From Streptomyces rimosus (lineage in GTDB: Bacteria > Actinomycetota > Actinomycetes > Streptomycetales > Streptomycetaceae), in NCBI RefSeq assembly GCF_008704655.1, contig NZ_CP023688.1:124001-188000 (forward strand): a stretch of DNA of 64,000 nucleotides. Reading direction: 5' to 3'. Positions 55,437-63,716 of this stretch are shown here, piece by piece. The position numbers and the translations under genes are program-made. Every line of letters starts with the position of its first letter. Position 1 is the first letter of the stretch. The notes under the pieces were generated by a model. It saw only the letters and a program-made list of their open reading frames with translations, had not been told where the DNA came from and did no database searches.

Positions 55437-55781
55437 TCACCCCTGCGCGCCGGAGAACTTCTCCGCGAGATCACGGTGCCAGTCCGCCGCTGACTTTCCC
55501 TGAGCGGGGCTGATGACCGATCCGAGCATCCGGCTCAGGCGCTCGGCCTCCTCCGCGAGGCGCAGGTGCACGCGCCGCGCGTGCTCGCGGCAGGCCAGGC
55601 ACGTGACACGGTCCGGGCGCGGCGAGGTCATCGCATATGGCACCCGCAGCCCGCATCCGGTGGTGACCCGGCTCGGCAGGTCGCCGGCCAGGCCGAACGT
55701 GGCGGCCAGCATCGTGCGGGCAGCGGCGTCGCCGTGCACCACCTCCGACTCGACATGAATGTGCGGATCGTTCCCTGCCAC
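55437..55781 (-). CDS. Small hypothetical protein with a Cys/His cluster
   Basis: A 114-aa soluble protein of unknown family. Cys in TTGCGLRVPY and the CLACREHA segment (CxxC with following His) could bind zinc. The GTG start follows a strong GGGGGGAG. It is short, acidic and helical at the C-terminus. It is in the same orientation as the NTF2-like gene but its context gives no clue to function. Confidence 0.65.
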   Translation of the reverse strand: MAGNDPHIHVESEVVHGDAAARTMLAATFGLAGDLPSRVTTGCGLRVPYAMTSPRPDRVTCLACREHARRVHLRLAEEAERLSRMLGSVISPAQGKSAADWHRDLAEKFSGAQG

Positions 55782-55809
55782 GATGCTCCCCCCTGTGCGA
55801 CGACTCGGC

Positions 55810-56214
55810 TCAGATCGCCCCCAGCGCCGTCATCATGCCGAGCCCGTCCGAGACGACCCAGTATTCGGCGAATCGGCCGTCGACGACGCGGAAGATGTCC
55901 TGCCCGGCGAAGGAGACGCGGGTGCCGGGCTCGGCGGTGGCGCCGGGGATGCCGCCGCGGTACGAGCCGTGGAAGGTCCAGTGCGCGGCCACCAGGCCGT
56001 CGCCGATGACCGGGCCGACGTCGAGGGTGTTGCGGATGTCGGTGAAGTACGCGTGCGACTGGCGGATCTGGTCGGCCGCGCCCTTCGGTCCGTGCACGTC
56101 CATGGTGGGCCAGTGGCCCACGAAGTCGGGGGTGAGGATCTCCTCGGCCACGGCGAAATCGCCGTGCCAGAGGTCGAAGAGCCAGCGGCGGTAGAGCGTT
56201 TCGACGACGTTCAT
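55810..56214 (-). CDS. NTF2-like / SnoaL-type protein
   Basis: A 134-aa protein with the SnoaL-like cone fold pattern: VETLYRRWLFDLWHGDFAV, AEEILTPDFVGHWP and GQDIFRVVDGRFAEYWVV. Such proteins act as small cyclases, isomerases or ligand binders. The ATG at 56214 is chosen because the conserved helix begins there. The TetR gene upstream ends 32 bp away on the same strand, so the two are probably one regulated unit. Confidence 0.85.
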   Translation of the reverse strand: MNVVETLYRRWLFDLWHGDFAVAEEILTPDFVGHWPTMDVHGPKGAADQIRQSHAYFTDIRNTLDVGPVIGDGLVAAHWTFHGSYRGGIPGATAEPGTRVSFAGQDIFRVVDGRFAEYWVVSDGLGMMTALGAI

Positions 56215-56245
56215 ACCGCCATTTTGTGTACGCGTACGCAACGGG

Positions 56246-56965
56246 TCAACCACCGGCGGCCGGGCGCGCCGCGCAACGCTGCGGCAGCGTCGCCGTCAGC
56301 GCCGTCACCAGCGTGGCGAGATCGTCGGCGAGGTGGCCGCGGCGGTCCGGGGACAGCCAGTACGGGCGCAGCGCGGCCACCGTGGGATACCGCTCGGCGT
56401 CGGCCTCGGCGGGCAGGCCGGCCTGGTACGGAGAGCGGCCCTCGGGGTGCGCGGCGTGCTGGGCGAGGTCGCCGAGGAGGAAGTTCCAGACGATCCGGTT
56501 GGCCGTGGCCGCCTCCTCCAGCGACAGGCCGCAAGCCCGCCAGGCGGCGTAGATCTCCTCCAGCAGCCACAGGACCGAGGGAGCCATCAGGTCACCGCGG
56601 GCCAGTACGTCCACGATCCAGGGCCGGGCCGCCAGCTCGTCGCGCTGCCAGGTCAGCAGCGCCAGGAGGCGGGCCCGGGGCTCGTCGGGCAGGGCGGGCC
56701 GGGGCAGATCGGTCACGATGCGGTCCAGAAGCAGCACCAGGAGTTCGTCCTTGTCCCGTACGTGCCGGTAGATGCTCATCGGGGAGCTGCCCAGCGCCTC
56801 GGCGACCCGGCGCATGGTCAGCGCCGCGCTGCCTTCCCCGGTGACGATGCCGAGGGCCGCTTCGATGATCCGGTCACGGGAGAGGCGGGCCGGCCGTCCC
56901 CGGCGTCCCGGCCCCCGCCCGGCGGTCGCGCTCCGTTCCGTACCCGCTGTGCTGTGGTCGCTCAC
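56246..56965 (-). CDS. TetR family regulator
   Basis: A 239-aa regulator. The helix-turn-helix lies at about residues 48-68 (LTMRRVAEALGSSPMSIYRHV), with a TetR_C-type sensor domain after it. The first 28 residues are Arg/Gly-rich. It is followed after about 30 bp by an NTF2-like gene, the likely target. The inducer is unknown. I see no clear palindrome in the short upstream region. Confidence 0.92.
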   Translation of the reverse strand: MSDHSTAGTERSATAGRGPGRRGRPARLSRDRIIEAALGIVTGEGSAALTMRRVAEALGSSPMSIYRHVRDKDELLVLLLDRIVTDLPRPALPDEPRARLLALLTWQRDELAARPWIVDVLARGDLMAPSVLWLLEEIYAAWRACGLSLEEAATANRIVWNFLLGDLAQHAAHPEGRSPYQAGLPAEADAERYPTVAALRPYWLSPDRRGHLADDLATLVTALTATLPQRCAARPAAGG

Positions 56966-57102
56966 GGGAGCAGTGTGGCATTGGGGGGTGAGGGGGCCGG
57001 TTCGCGAGGGGACGGCCTACGGGCGGAGGCGGACGGCGTACGCAGGGGGACCGCTCGTCGGTCTCCGGGTCCGCAGGCACGTTTCCTCCGCCCGGGCCAC
57101 GA

Positions 57103-58116
57103 TCACGCCCCCACGGATTCTCCGGCCTGGTGCTCCGCCGCCCGCTGGGCCAGTTCGGACCAGTTGTCCGAGCAGGCGCGGGCCAGTTCGGCTACGGTGC
57201 GCCGGCAGTCCGCCGGAATGTCCGCGGTGATCCTCTCCCACTCCTGGGGGCTGACCGTGTGGATGCCGAGCAGCCGCAGCAGGGTGCGGCCGGTATTGCT
57301 GTACCGCAGCGCCGGATCGTCCTTGAGCCGCCGCACGGTCCTGCTCCGGTCCACCGCGGGCATCCGTACGGGCGTCACCGCGCCGGCGGTCCCCCGGCGC
57401 CGGCCGACGGGCCGTCCGGGTCCCCGCTGTCCGCCACGTTGGCCGCGCGGGCCAGTGCGCGGTCCCGTCAGCAGGGGTTCCTCGCCGCGGCGGATCCGGT
57501 TGCGTACGTCGCGCGCGGTTTCCGGTGAGATGCCCGTCGCCCGGGCGATCTGGCGGAGCGAGAGGTCGGGGTTCTCGGCGATGAGATCACCGGCAAGCTT
57601 GCGGCCCTCGGCGCCGTCGAGCGGCCGGAACCGGCCGTCCTGGCCGACGCGTCCGCGCTCCGGCGTCGCGCTGCCCGGCATCTTCCGGCGGACCTTGGCC
57701 ACCGTGGCCGGGGCCAGGCCGACGATCGCGGCGATCATCCGGTTGGACCAGGTGGCATGCGAGGTGATGATGCGTTCGGCCGCGCGCTTGCGGTCCGCCT
57801 TGGTCAGCGGCAGCCCGTGGGCGCTGTTGGACTCGACGGCGAGGACGAAGGCGTCCGCCTCGTCACCGTCGAAGAACCGAACCGGAATGGTCTCCTGGCC
57901 GCGCCGCAGGGCCGCGCGCAGCCGGTGCATGCCGTCGATGACCCGCATCGTGTCCCGGTGGACGAGGATGGGCGGCAGCGGTCCGTCGGCCACGGCCAGC
58001 AATTCGATGTGCTCCGCACTCTCCCCAGCGATCCTCGGCGAATCACTCACCGACAGGGCACTGATCTCGACCTCGACGACCGTGTTCAGGTCGACCTGCG
58101 ACTGCCCGGGTTCCAA
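57103..58116 (-). CDS. StrR-like ParB-domain transcriptional activator
   Basis: A 337-aa protein with a ParB/Srx-like N-terminal domain (LPPILVHRDTMRVIDGMHRL, DADAFVLAVESN-like region) and two helix-turn-helix segments (NRMIAAIVGLAPATVAKVRR and LSLRQIARATGISPETARDV), matching the StrR/NovG/Tei15 activator group of antibiotic clusters. Such proteins activate cluster genes by binding GTTCGACT-type inverted repeats. An Arg/Gly-rich linker divides it from a C-terminal SPQEWERITADIPADCRRT region. No biosynthetic cluster is present within this window, so it is either an orphan or its targets lie outside. About 630 bp of intergenic DNA lies upstream. Confidence 0.87.
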   Translation of the reverse strand: MEPGQSQVDLNTVVEVEISALSVSDSPRIAGESAEHIELLAVADGPLPPILVHRDTMRVIDGMHRLRAALRRGQETIPVRFFDGDEADAFVLAVESNSAHGLPLTKADRKRAAERIITSHATWSNRMIAAIVGLAPATVAKVRRKMPGSATPERGRVGQDGRFRPLDGAEGRKLAGDLIAENPDLSLRQIARATGISPETARDVRNRIRRGEEPLLTGPRTGPRGQRGGQRGPGRPVGRRRGTAGAVTPVRMPAVDRSRTVRRLKDDPALRYSNTGRTLLRLLGIHTVSPQEWERITADIPADCRRTVAELARACSDNWSELAQRAAEHQAGESVGA

Positions 58117-58750
58117 TGCTTCCCTCCTAGGCTCGCGTTCGCCGTTGGCTGCCCTTGTTCCGGAATGCCGGACGGCTTACGGCCTGCCCCCTCGTTTCGG
58201 ATAGGGCCGACGGCGGCGGACGGTGTTTCGCCTTGCGTCTGCGGATTGCGGAGCAGCGGAGAAAAGGAATCGCGCGGTACGGCGCGTCCGCGTCGGGCCC
58301 GGTCCCCCCGCTTCGGCACTGCTCGGCGCGGCGGGCCGGAAACCGGCGGCCCGTCCCCAAGCCGATGGCCCGCCGCCGCGCCGCCACGGCCGGTCGTCGC
58401 CGGTCGGCCGTGGGTGCCCGGCGACTCCGTTCGGCGCGGGTGCGGTTTGCCTACCGTGCGCACCTGGCTCGAAGTCGCCGTCTGGTGATGATGCTGAGGC
58501 GGTCGGCCGGGCCCGGGAAGAGGGCCATTGTCCAGGACTTGTCCAGCACTTGTCCGGCCTGCTCAGCCCGGGTACAGGCGGCAGATCCGGACAATCTCGC
58601 GAGGTTTGTTCGGAAGGAATTCCCTGAGACAAGTGTGAGAGCGCGCGAGGGAAGACGGCTGCTGCGGGGACCGGTTACGGAAGCGGGCCCGGGCAACCGG
58701 CCGTTGCGCGGGCCGGCAGGTCCGCCCCGCGCATTACCCGGCCCTCTGCC
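58117..58750. other. Long intergenic region upstream of the StrR-like gene
   Basis: About 630 bp without a supported gene. It holds the 11-bp tandem repeats annotated separately and presumably the promoter of the StrR-like gene. Confidence 0.5.
58528..58594. promoter_or_regulatory. 11-bp tandem repeats with an inverted copy
   Basis: TTGTCCAGGAC, TTGTCCAGCAC and TTGTCCGGCCT follow one another with an exact 11-bp period (58528, 58539, 58550). An inverted CCGGACAA lies at 58587-58594. Direct repeats in phase with one helical turn are the form of SARP-type activator sites. No -10 hexamer is obvious at the usual distance. Confidence 0.45.
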
Positions 58751-60415
58751 CTACTGGCCGCGTGCGCCGAACACCTGCGTCCAGGTCGGTCCGCCGGACC
58801 CTTCGTGGGTGCCTATGCCGATTTCCTTGAAAGCGCAGTTGAGAATGTTCGCCCGGTGGCCGGGGCTGTTCATCCAGCTGTTCATCACCTCGGCGGCGGA
58901 CCGCTGTCCCCGGGCGATGTTTTCCCCGTAAGTACTCCACTGGTATCCGGCGGCCTTGATCCGGTCGCCCGGGTCCGTTCCGTCCGGACTGGTGTGGTCG
59001 AAGTAATTGCGCGCGTCCATGTCCTGCGAATGGCGCCCTGCCGCGGTGTCGAGCTGACTGTTGCCGCGTACTGGCGCGCAGCCCTGCTTGGCGCGTTCGG
59101 TGTTGACCAGAGCGGTGACCTGCTGCGCGAACGGCGACTGGCCGCTCGAGGAACCGGCGGCCGGGGCGGGTGCGGCGGACGACGGGCGCGGAGCCGGGGT
59201 GGCCGATTCCGTGGGGGTCCGTTTCTTCCTGGGCGTGTGCGGCTCCTTGGAATGGGAGGCCGAAGCGGACGGAGTGGGCGTCGGACTGTGGCTCTTCCCG
59301 GAGGGCGAAGGGCTCGCGGAGGGGCTGCGCGGCGGCTGCCCGGCCAGCGGCGCCGACTCGGGCTCCGTGGCGGCGCGGGTGGCACCGGGTTCCTCGTCCG
59401 GTCCGGAAGTGATCAGCGGGAGGACGCCGCCCACGGTGGCGAGAGCGGCGGCGGCCACGGCGGCCGCGGTGACGGCGCGTCGGCGGCGGACGCGGCGGCT
59501 CTCGCGCAGCGCGTCACGGAGTTGGGCCCGTCCCCCGGCGGCGGTGGGGCCGCCCACCGAGGGAGCCGCCGACCCGTCTGGCGCCGGGGTCATGGCGGGC
59601 TGCTGGGTGGTGGCGCCCGCGAGGACCGGGGACTCCAGGGTGTCCGGCGCGAGCGTGGCGGCCAGCGGCACCAGCGCCAGACCGACGAGCAGCTTGTCCG
59701 CGGGCACCAGTCCTGAGGAGAAGGAGGAGCAGACCGTGCACTCGCGGGCGTGCCGCGCGATGCGCTTACGCCACAGCGCGGAGGGCACGCCGTCCCACTG
59801 CTCGACGACGGTCTCCAGCAGCACGCACCGCGGGTTCGCGGACAGCGCGCGCACCACCACGCGGGAGGCTTCGAGCTGGGTCTTCATGCGCTGGACCCGT
59901 ACGGCCGTGTGCTGGGGCGAAAGCTCCATGGCCGTGGCGACCTCGGCACGGGTCAGTTCACCGGCCGCCTCCAGCCACCACAGCGACAGCAGGGCCCGGT
60001 CGGCCTCGTCCAGCCAGCGGGTGGCTTCGGCGACCTCCCGGCGCTGCCCGGACAGGCCGAGACGGACGATGGTCAGCCCGACGAAGTCGGCGCGGGGGTC
60101 GGCGACGTCGTAAGCGGTGTCCAGGCCGCCGTCCACGGGTGCGGCCTGGTCCTGACGCCAGTGCGCGCGTATCTGGTTCATCGTGATGGCCACCAGCCAG
60201 GACCGGAAACTGCCCGGATCGCGCAGTTCCCCGAGGCCGGCGAGGGCCCGGAGCATCGTCTCCTGCGCCACGTCGTCCACGTCCGCGTGGCCGTGCAGCG
60301 CGCGCCCCACGATGTTGTACACCAGGGGCATGGACTCGGTGACGAGCCGGTCCCTGGCCTGACCGTCCCCGGCCTGGGCGGCGGCGATCACCGCAGGGTC
60401 GAGTTCGCTGCTCAC
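58751..60415 (-). CDS. Membrane-tethered ECF sigma factor fused to extracellular CAP domain
   Basis: A 554-aa fusion. Residues about 20-90 are sigma region 2 (VDDVAQETMLRALAGL, WLVAITMNQIRAHWR) and about 125-185 sigma region 4 (ELTRAEVATAMELSPQHTAV). A zinc-binding HxxxCxxC (His222, Cys226, Cys229), as in anti-sigma ZAS domains, follows. A transmembrane helix (about 314-335) leads to a Pro/Ser/Thr-rich linker and a C-terminal CAP (SCP/PR1) domain (about 430-553; YFDHTSPDGTDPG, YGENIARG). It looks like a sigma factor, its regulator and an external sensor in one chain, perhaps released by proteolysis. The GTG start has only a weak ribosome binding site. Confidence 0.88.
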   Translation of the reverse strand: MSSELDPAVIAAAQAGDGQARDRLVTESMPLVYNIVGRALHGHADVDDVAQETMLRALAGLGELRDPGSFRSWLVAITMNQIRAHWRQDQAAPVDGGLDTAYDVADPRADFVGLTIVRLGLSGQRREVAEATRWLDEADRALLSLWWLEAAGELTRAEVATAMELSPQHTAVRVQRMKTQLEASRVVVRALSANPRCVLLETVVEQWDGVPSALWRKRIARHARECTVCSSFSSGLVPADKLLVGLALVPLAATLAPDTLESPVLAGATTQQPAMTPAPDGSAAPSVGGPTAAGGRAQLRDALRESRRVRRRRAVTAAAVAAAALATVGGVLPLITSGPDEEPGATRAATEPESAPLAGQPPRSPSASPSPSGKSHSPTPTPSASASHSKEPHTPRKKRTPTESATPAPRPSSAAPAPAAGSSSGQSPFAQQVTALVNTERAKQGCAPVRGNSQLDTAAGRHSQDMDARNYFDHTSPDGTDPGDRIKAAGYQWSTYGENIARGQRSAAEVMNSWMNSPGHRANILNCAFKEIGIGTHEGSGGPTWTQVFGARGQ

Positions 60416-60780
60416 GCTGTGTCCACTCTCTTTCGACTAGGGCCTCTTGCGTCCCACACCCAGGAGATGCTGCGGCGACCGGGCGGATAACAGAAATCGA
60501 GCAACCGTCCGCGGAAATCGTACGGAGCAGCGATGCGGCGGGGGTGGCGGGTCCTGCCGTACGGGCTGTCCGAGGCGGCGGACGTTGCCCGTACCGGGCC
60601 TGTGACCAGGGGCGCGGCGGCGAAGCCGGAGGCGCGTCCCGCCTCTTCACCGGTGGCGCATCAGTACAACACCGGCCAATTTTTCCCGTGTGGCACGCAT
60701 CCTTCGGCCTGTTTCCCGCGTCTCATGAGCGAGCCACTTCCTCATGTGGCCGTACTACAGGTACAATTGGAGAATTTGCA
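60416..60780. other. Divergent intergenic region
   Basis: About 365 bp between the sigma-CAP fusion and the carboxypeptidase gene, which must carry both promoters. I see no gene or strong repeat. Confidence 0.5.
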
Positions 60781-61743
60781 TTGAAAACTGGCATTAAGGG
60801 CGTACGTCGTCTGTCCGCGACGGCCGTCACCGCCGCGGGTGCGGTGCTGATGGCCGGGACGTTCGCCGCTCCGGCACAGGCCGCGACACCCGGGGCCGCC
60901 ACCTTGCGGGCCGCGGCGACCAAGGCCGCCGAGCAGGCCCGGGCGACGGCCGGCACGCCCCAGGCGCCCACGATCACCGCGGCGGGCGGGTTCGTGATGA
61001 ACAACGCCACCGGCGCGGCCGCGTTCACCAAGGCGGCGGACTCCCGCCGTTCCATGGGGTCCACCACCAAGATCATGACCGCGCAGGTGGTGCTGTCGCA
61101 GCGCAACCTCAACCTGGACACCCAGGTCACGGTCGACAAGGCGTACAGCGACTACATCGTCTCCAAGACCGCCTCGTCGGCCGGTCTGATCGTCGGGGAC
61201 AAGGTCACCGTCCGCCAGCTGCTGTACGGGCTGATGCTCCCGTCCGGCTGCGACGCGGCGTACGCGCTCGCCGACAAGTTCGGCAGCGGGTCCACGCGGG
61301 CGGCGCGGGTGCAGTCGTTCATCGGCCAGATGAACACCACGGCCAAGAACCTCGGCCTGAACAACACCCACTTCGACTCGTTCGACGGCATCGGCAACGG
61401 CGCGAACTACTCGACGCCGCGCGACCTGACGAAGCTGGCCTCCAACGCGATGAAGAACGCCACGTTCCGCACCGTCGTGGGGACCAAGTCGACCAAGCAG
61501 AAGGTCACCACGAAGAGCGGCGGCTACCGCTACATGTCGTGGACCAACACCAACAACCTGCTGGGCAGCTACGCCGGCACCATCGGCGTGAAGACCGGTT
61601 CGGGTCCGGAGGCCAAGTACTGCCTGGTCTTCGCCGCCACCCGGAACGGCAAGACGGTCATCGGTACGGTCCTGGCCTCCTCCTCGGTGGCCAACCGCAC
61701 CGCCGACGCGAAGAAGTTGCTGGACTACGGCTTCGCGAAGTAG
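60781..61743 (+). CDS. D-alanyl-D-alanine carboxypeptidase
   Basis: A 320-aa exported penicillin-binding protein of the PBP5/DacA class. The signal peptide ends near APAQAA. The active-site triad is complete: Ser94-x-x-Lys97 (SMGSTTK), SxN-equivalent Ser155-Gly-Cys157 (PSGCDAA) and Lys271-Thr-Gly (VKTGSG). It trims the terminal D-Ala of peptidoglycan stems. The start is a TTG with TTGGAG 8 nt ahead; the frame upstream is non-coding. No C-terminal membrane anchor is visible. It is divergent from the sigma-CAP gene and may be among the cell-wall genes that sigma factor serves, an inference. Confidence 0.93.
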   Translation: MKTGIKGVRRLSATAVTAAGAVLMAGTFAAPAQAATPGAATLRAAATKAAEQARATAGTPQAPTITAAGGFVMNNATGAAAFTKAADSRRSMGSTTKIMTAQVVLSQRNLNLDTQVTVDKAYSDYIVSKTASSAGLIVGDKVTVRQLLYGLMLPSGCDAAYALADKFGSGSTRAARVQSFIGQMNTTAKNLGLNNTHFDSFDGIGNGANYSTPRDLTKLASNAMKNATFRTVVGTKSTKQKVTTKSGGYRYMSWTNTNNLLGSYAGTIGVKTGSGPEAKYCLVFAATRNGKTVIGTVLASSSVANRTADAKKLLDYGFAK

Positions 61744-61754
61744 CGAACGGCAGA

Positions 61755-61791
61755 GGGGCCTGCCCGTGGCATCCGGCCACGGGCAGGCCCC
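61755..61791 (+). terminator. Strong intrinsic terminator after the carboxypeptidase gene
   Basis: GGGGCCTGCCCGTGG pairs perfectly with CCACGGGCAGGCCCC (15 bp) across a 7-nt loop, followed by the T-rich TGTTGTTG. It lies 11 bp after the stop. Confidence 0.85.
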
Positions 61792-61945
61792 TGTTGTTGC
61801 CGGGGCGGTGGCGCGCGGGCTCTTCTCCTGCCGTCGGCCGGGAGGTTACGGCTGTTGAGTGCCGAATCGGGGTGCAGAAGTCTTCAGGTCGAAACGGTGG
61901 AATACCGCATTCCCCGGGCCCTCGTGGGTCTCTAGCGTCATAGCC

Positions 61946-62845
61946 ATGACCCAATCCCTGCGGACCCTGACACCGCCGCCCCTGTCACCCCGCCGCCGCG
62001 GGCCGCTGGTGTTCCTCGGTGTGGCCTACCTGGGCATGTGGGTGGCCATGACGCCTCTCCTGGCCACCGGCTTCCAGCGGGAGAGCGCCCGGTCGGGCAT
62101 GGGAACACTGGAGCAGGTCTGCGTCTCGGCCGCGATGTTCGCGCCCGCCCTCGCCGCTCTCCTCGTGGTCAAGTACGTGGAGCCCGCCGGCCGGATACGG
62201 GACGTCCTCGCCCTGCGGCCGTCACGGTCGTGGGCCCACGTCGCGCGCTCCTGCCTGCCGGCCCTCGTGGTCCCCGCCCTCCTGACCGTCGCCGCGCTCG
62301 TCATCGGGGCCACGACGGGGCACTACCCCTTCCACGTCCCCTGGAGCGGGCTCGGCGCCTGGGCGATCGGCCTGCTGCTCAAGATGGTGGTGTCGCTGCC
62401 GCTGTTCCTCGGCGAGGAACTGGGCTGGCAGGGCTATCTCTTCCCGCGTCTCGCCGGGCGCGGCAAAGGCTCGCGCCTGGTGTGGGCGTACGTGGGCACC
62501 GGCGCCGCCTTCGCGCTGTGGCACCTGCCCACGCTCCTGATGGGCGGGCAGTACCCCGGCCGCCACTGGTATGTGTCCGTGTTCGCGATAGTCGTCAGCT
62601 GCGTCCTCATCCTGCCGGTCTTCACCTGGCTGCGCCTGCGCTCCGGGTCGGTGGTGCCGGCGGTCGTCGGCCACGCCTTCGTCAGCACGGCGAGCGTGAG
62701 CATGGTCAAGGAGTTCGCCGCGCCGAACGCCCCGGTGGACCCGCTGCACATGGGGATGACCGGCTGGCCCGGCTGGATAGCCACCGGCGCGTTCGTCGCC
62801 TTCCTCGCGCTGACGGGGCGGCTGCGGCCGTCGGCGTACGGGTAG
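61946..62845 (+). CDS. CPBP family intramembrane glutamic protease
   Basis: A 299-aa membrane protein with about eight helices. The CPBP/Abi motifs are intact: GEELGWQGYLF (motif 1 with the Glu pair), FALWHLPTLL (motif 2 His) and VVGHAFVST (motif 3 His). These proteins cleave or process prenylated or small membrane substrates, and in bacteria are often linked to bacteriocin immunity or maturation. The ATG at 61946 begins MTQSLRTL. No neighbouring substrate gene is apparent. Confidence 0.92.
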   Translation: MTQSLRTLTPPPLSPRRRGPLVFLGVAYLGMWVAMTPLLATGFQRESARSGMGTLEQVCVSAAMFAPALAALLVVKYVEPAGRIRDVLALRPSRSWAHVARSCLPALVVPALLTVAALVIGATTGHYPFHVPWSGLGAWAIGLLLKMVVSLPLFLGEELGWQGYLFPRLAGRGKGSRLVWAYVGTGAAFALWHLPTLLMGGQYPGRHWYVSVFAIVVSCVLILPVFTWLRLRSGSVVPAVVGHAFVSTASVSMVKEFAAPNAPVDPLHMGMTGWPGWIATGAFVAFLALTGRLRPSAYG

Positions 62846-63000
62846 GGGCGATCGGGCCGCGGTGCCATCCGGGCAGCTGCGCGTTCGCGATCAGCGCCCA
62901 TGTGCGCGAGTCGGGCGGGCCGGTCGGTCACCAGGAGGTGTGCGTGGGTTGCGGCCGGTGCGGTACGGGGAGCAGCGGGATGCCGGAACGGCGGGCACCG

Positions 63001-63585
63001 TCACTGATCGGCGACGGATGAGCCGGACACCGCTCGGCAGCCGGAAACGGCGGGAGGGGTGGCCGCCGCGGAAGTCGCCGCCGTATGCGTGGCGGAAACT
63101 GCCGTGGCGGCGGATTTCGCGCGCTGCTCCTCGTAATGCGTCCAGTCCGCGGGCGGCCAAGTCGCCGTACGGGCCGCGAGCGCCTTGTCGATGTTTTCCC
63201 GCAGCCCCTCTCCGAAGAAGTCGGAAACCTGGCGCACCAGTTTCAGCGCCTCGATGGTGCCGGAAGTGAGGGGCCTGGCCATGCGGTCGGTGCCGCCCGG
63301 CACACTGCGCGGCGAGATATGCGCGCTTTTCGTCGCCCGCAGCGCGTGCGCGTGCAGACCGGCGCAGGCGTATCCGATCGCCAGGGCGATCCGCCGCACC
63401 GCGTCGTCCGCACCGCGCGTCAGCTCCCCGGCGCCGAGAAGTGTCTGATGGGGGCTGCCGGGGCCTTCGTCCCCGTCCGCCGTCCGGGGCGGGAGCTTTT
63501 TCTCCTCGGCTACGAGCAGCCGGTGCGCCCGTTCCATGACGGCCGCCACAAAGGCCAGTTCTTCCAGGTCGATGGACTGGGTCAT
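63001..63585 (-). CDS. Hypothetical helical protein
   Basis: A 194-aa soluble protein with no family I can name. The first 150 residues are mostly helical (LEELAFVAAVMERAHRLL, RIALAIGYACAGLHAHAL); the last 40 are an Ala/Thr/Ser-rich tail. No signal peptide or membrane helix. Good codon bias and an ATG start support a real gene. It is followed by nothing on its own strand for about 150 bp and lies about 130 bp from hemC, also on the minus strand. Confidence 0.72.
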   Translation of the reverse strand: MTQSIDLEELAFVAAVMERAHRLLVAEEKKLPPRTADGDEGPGSPHQTLLGAGELTRGADDAVRRIALAIGYACAGLHAHALRATKSAHISPRSVPGGTDRMARPLTSGTIEALKLVRQVSDFFGEGLRENIDKALAARTATWPPADWTHYEEQRAKSAATAVSATHTAATSAAATPPAVSGCRAVSGSSVADQ

Positions 63586-63716
63586 TGCGATCCTCCCCTG
63601 CCGTGTGCGTTACAACGGCACCGTAGGATCGGCCGGTCCCATACATGACCCGATCCGGCAAAAGCAGACCCATTGGAGTTACGGGCCGGGCTGCCGCCGG
63701 TATGTCAATCCTTACG

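Noticed and set aside
58155..58931. Possible plus-strand genes in the region before the sigma-CAP fusion.
   Set aside because: They have Arg/Gly-rich shadow composition and no ribosome binding sites, and they overlap the end of the sigma-CAP gene.
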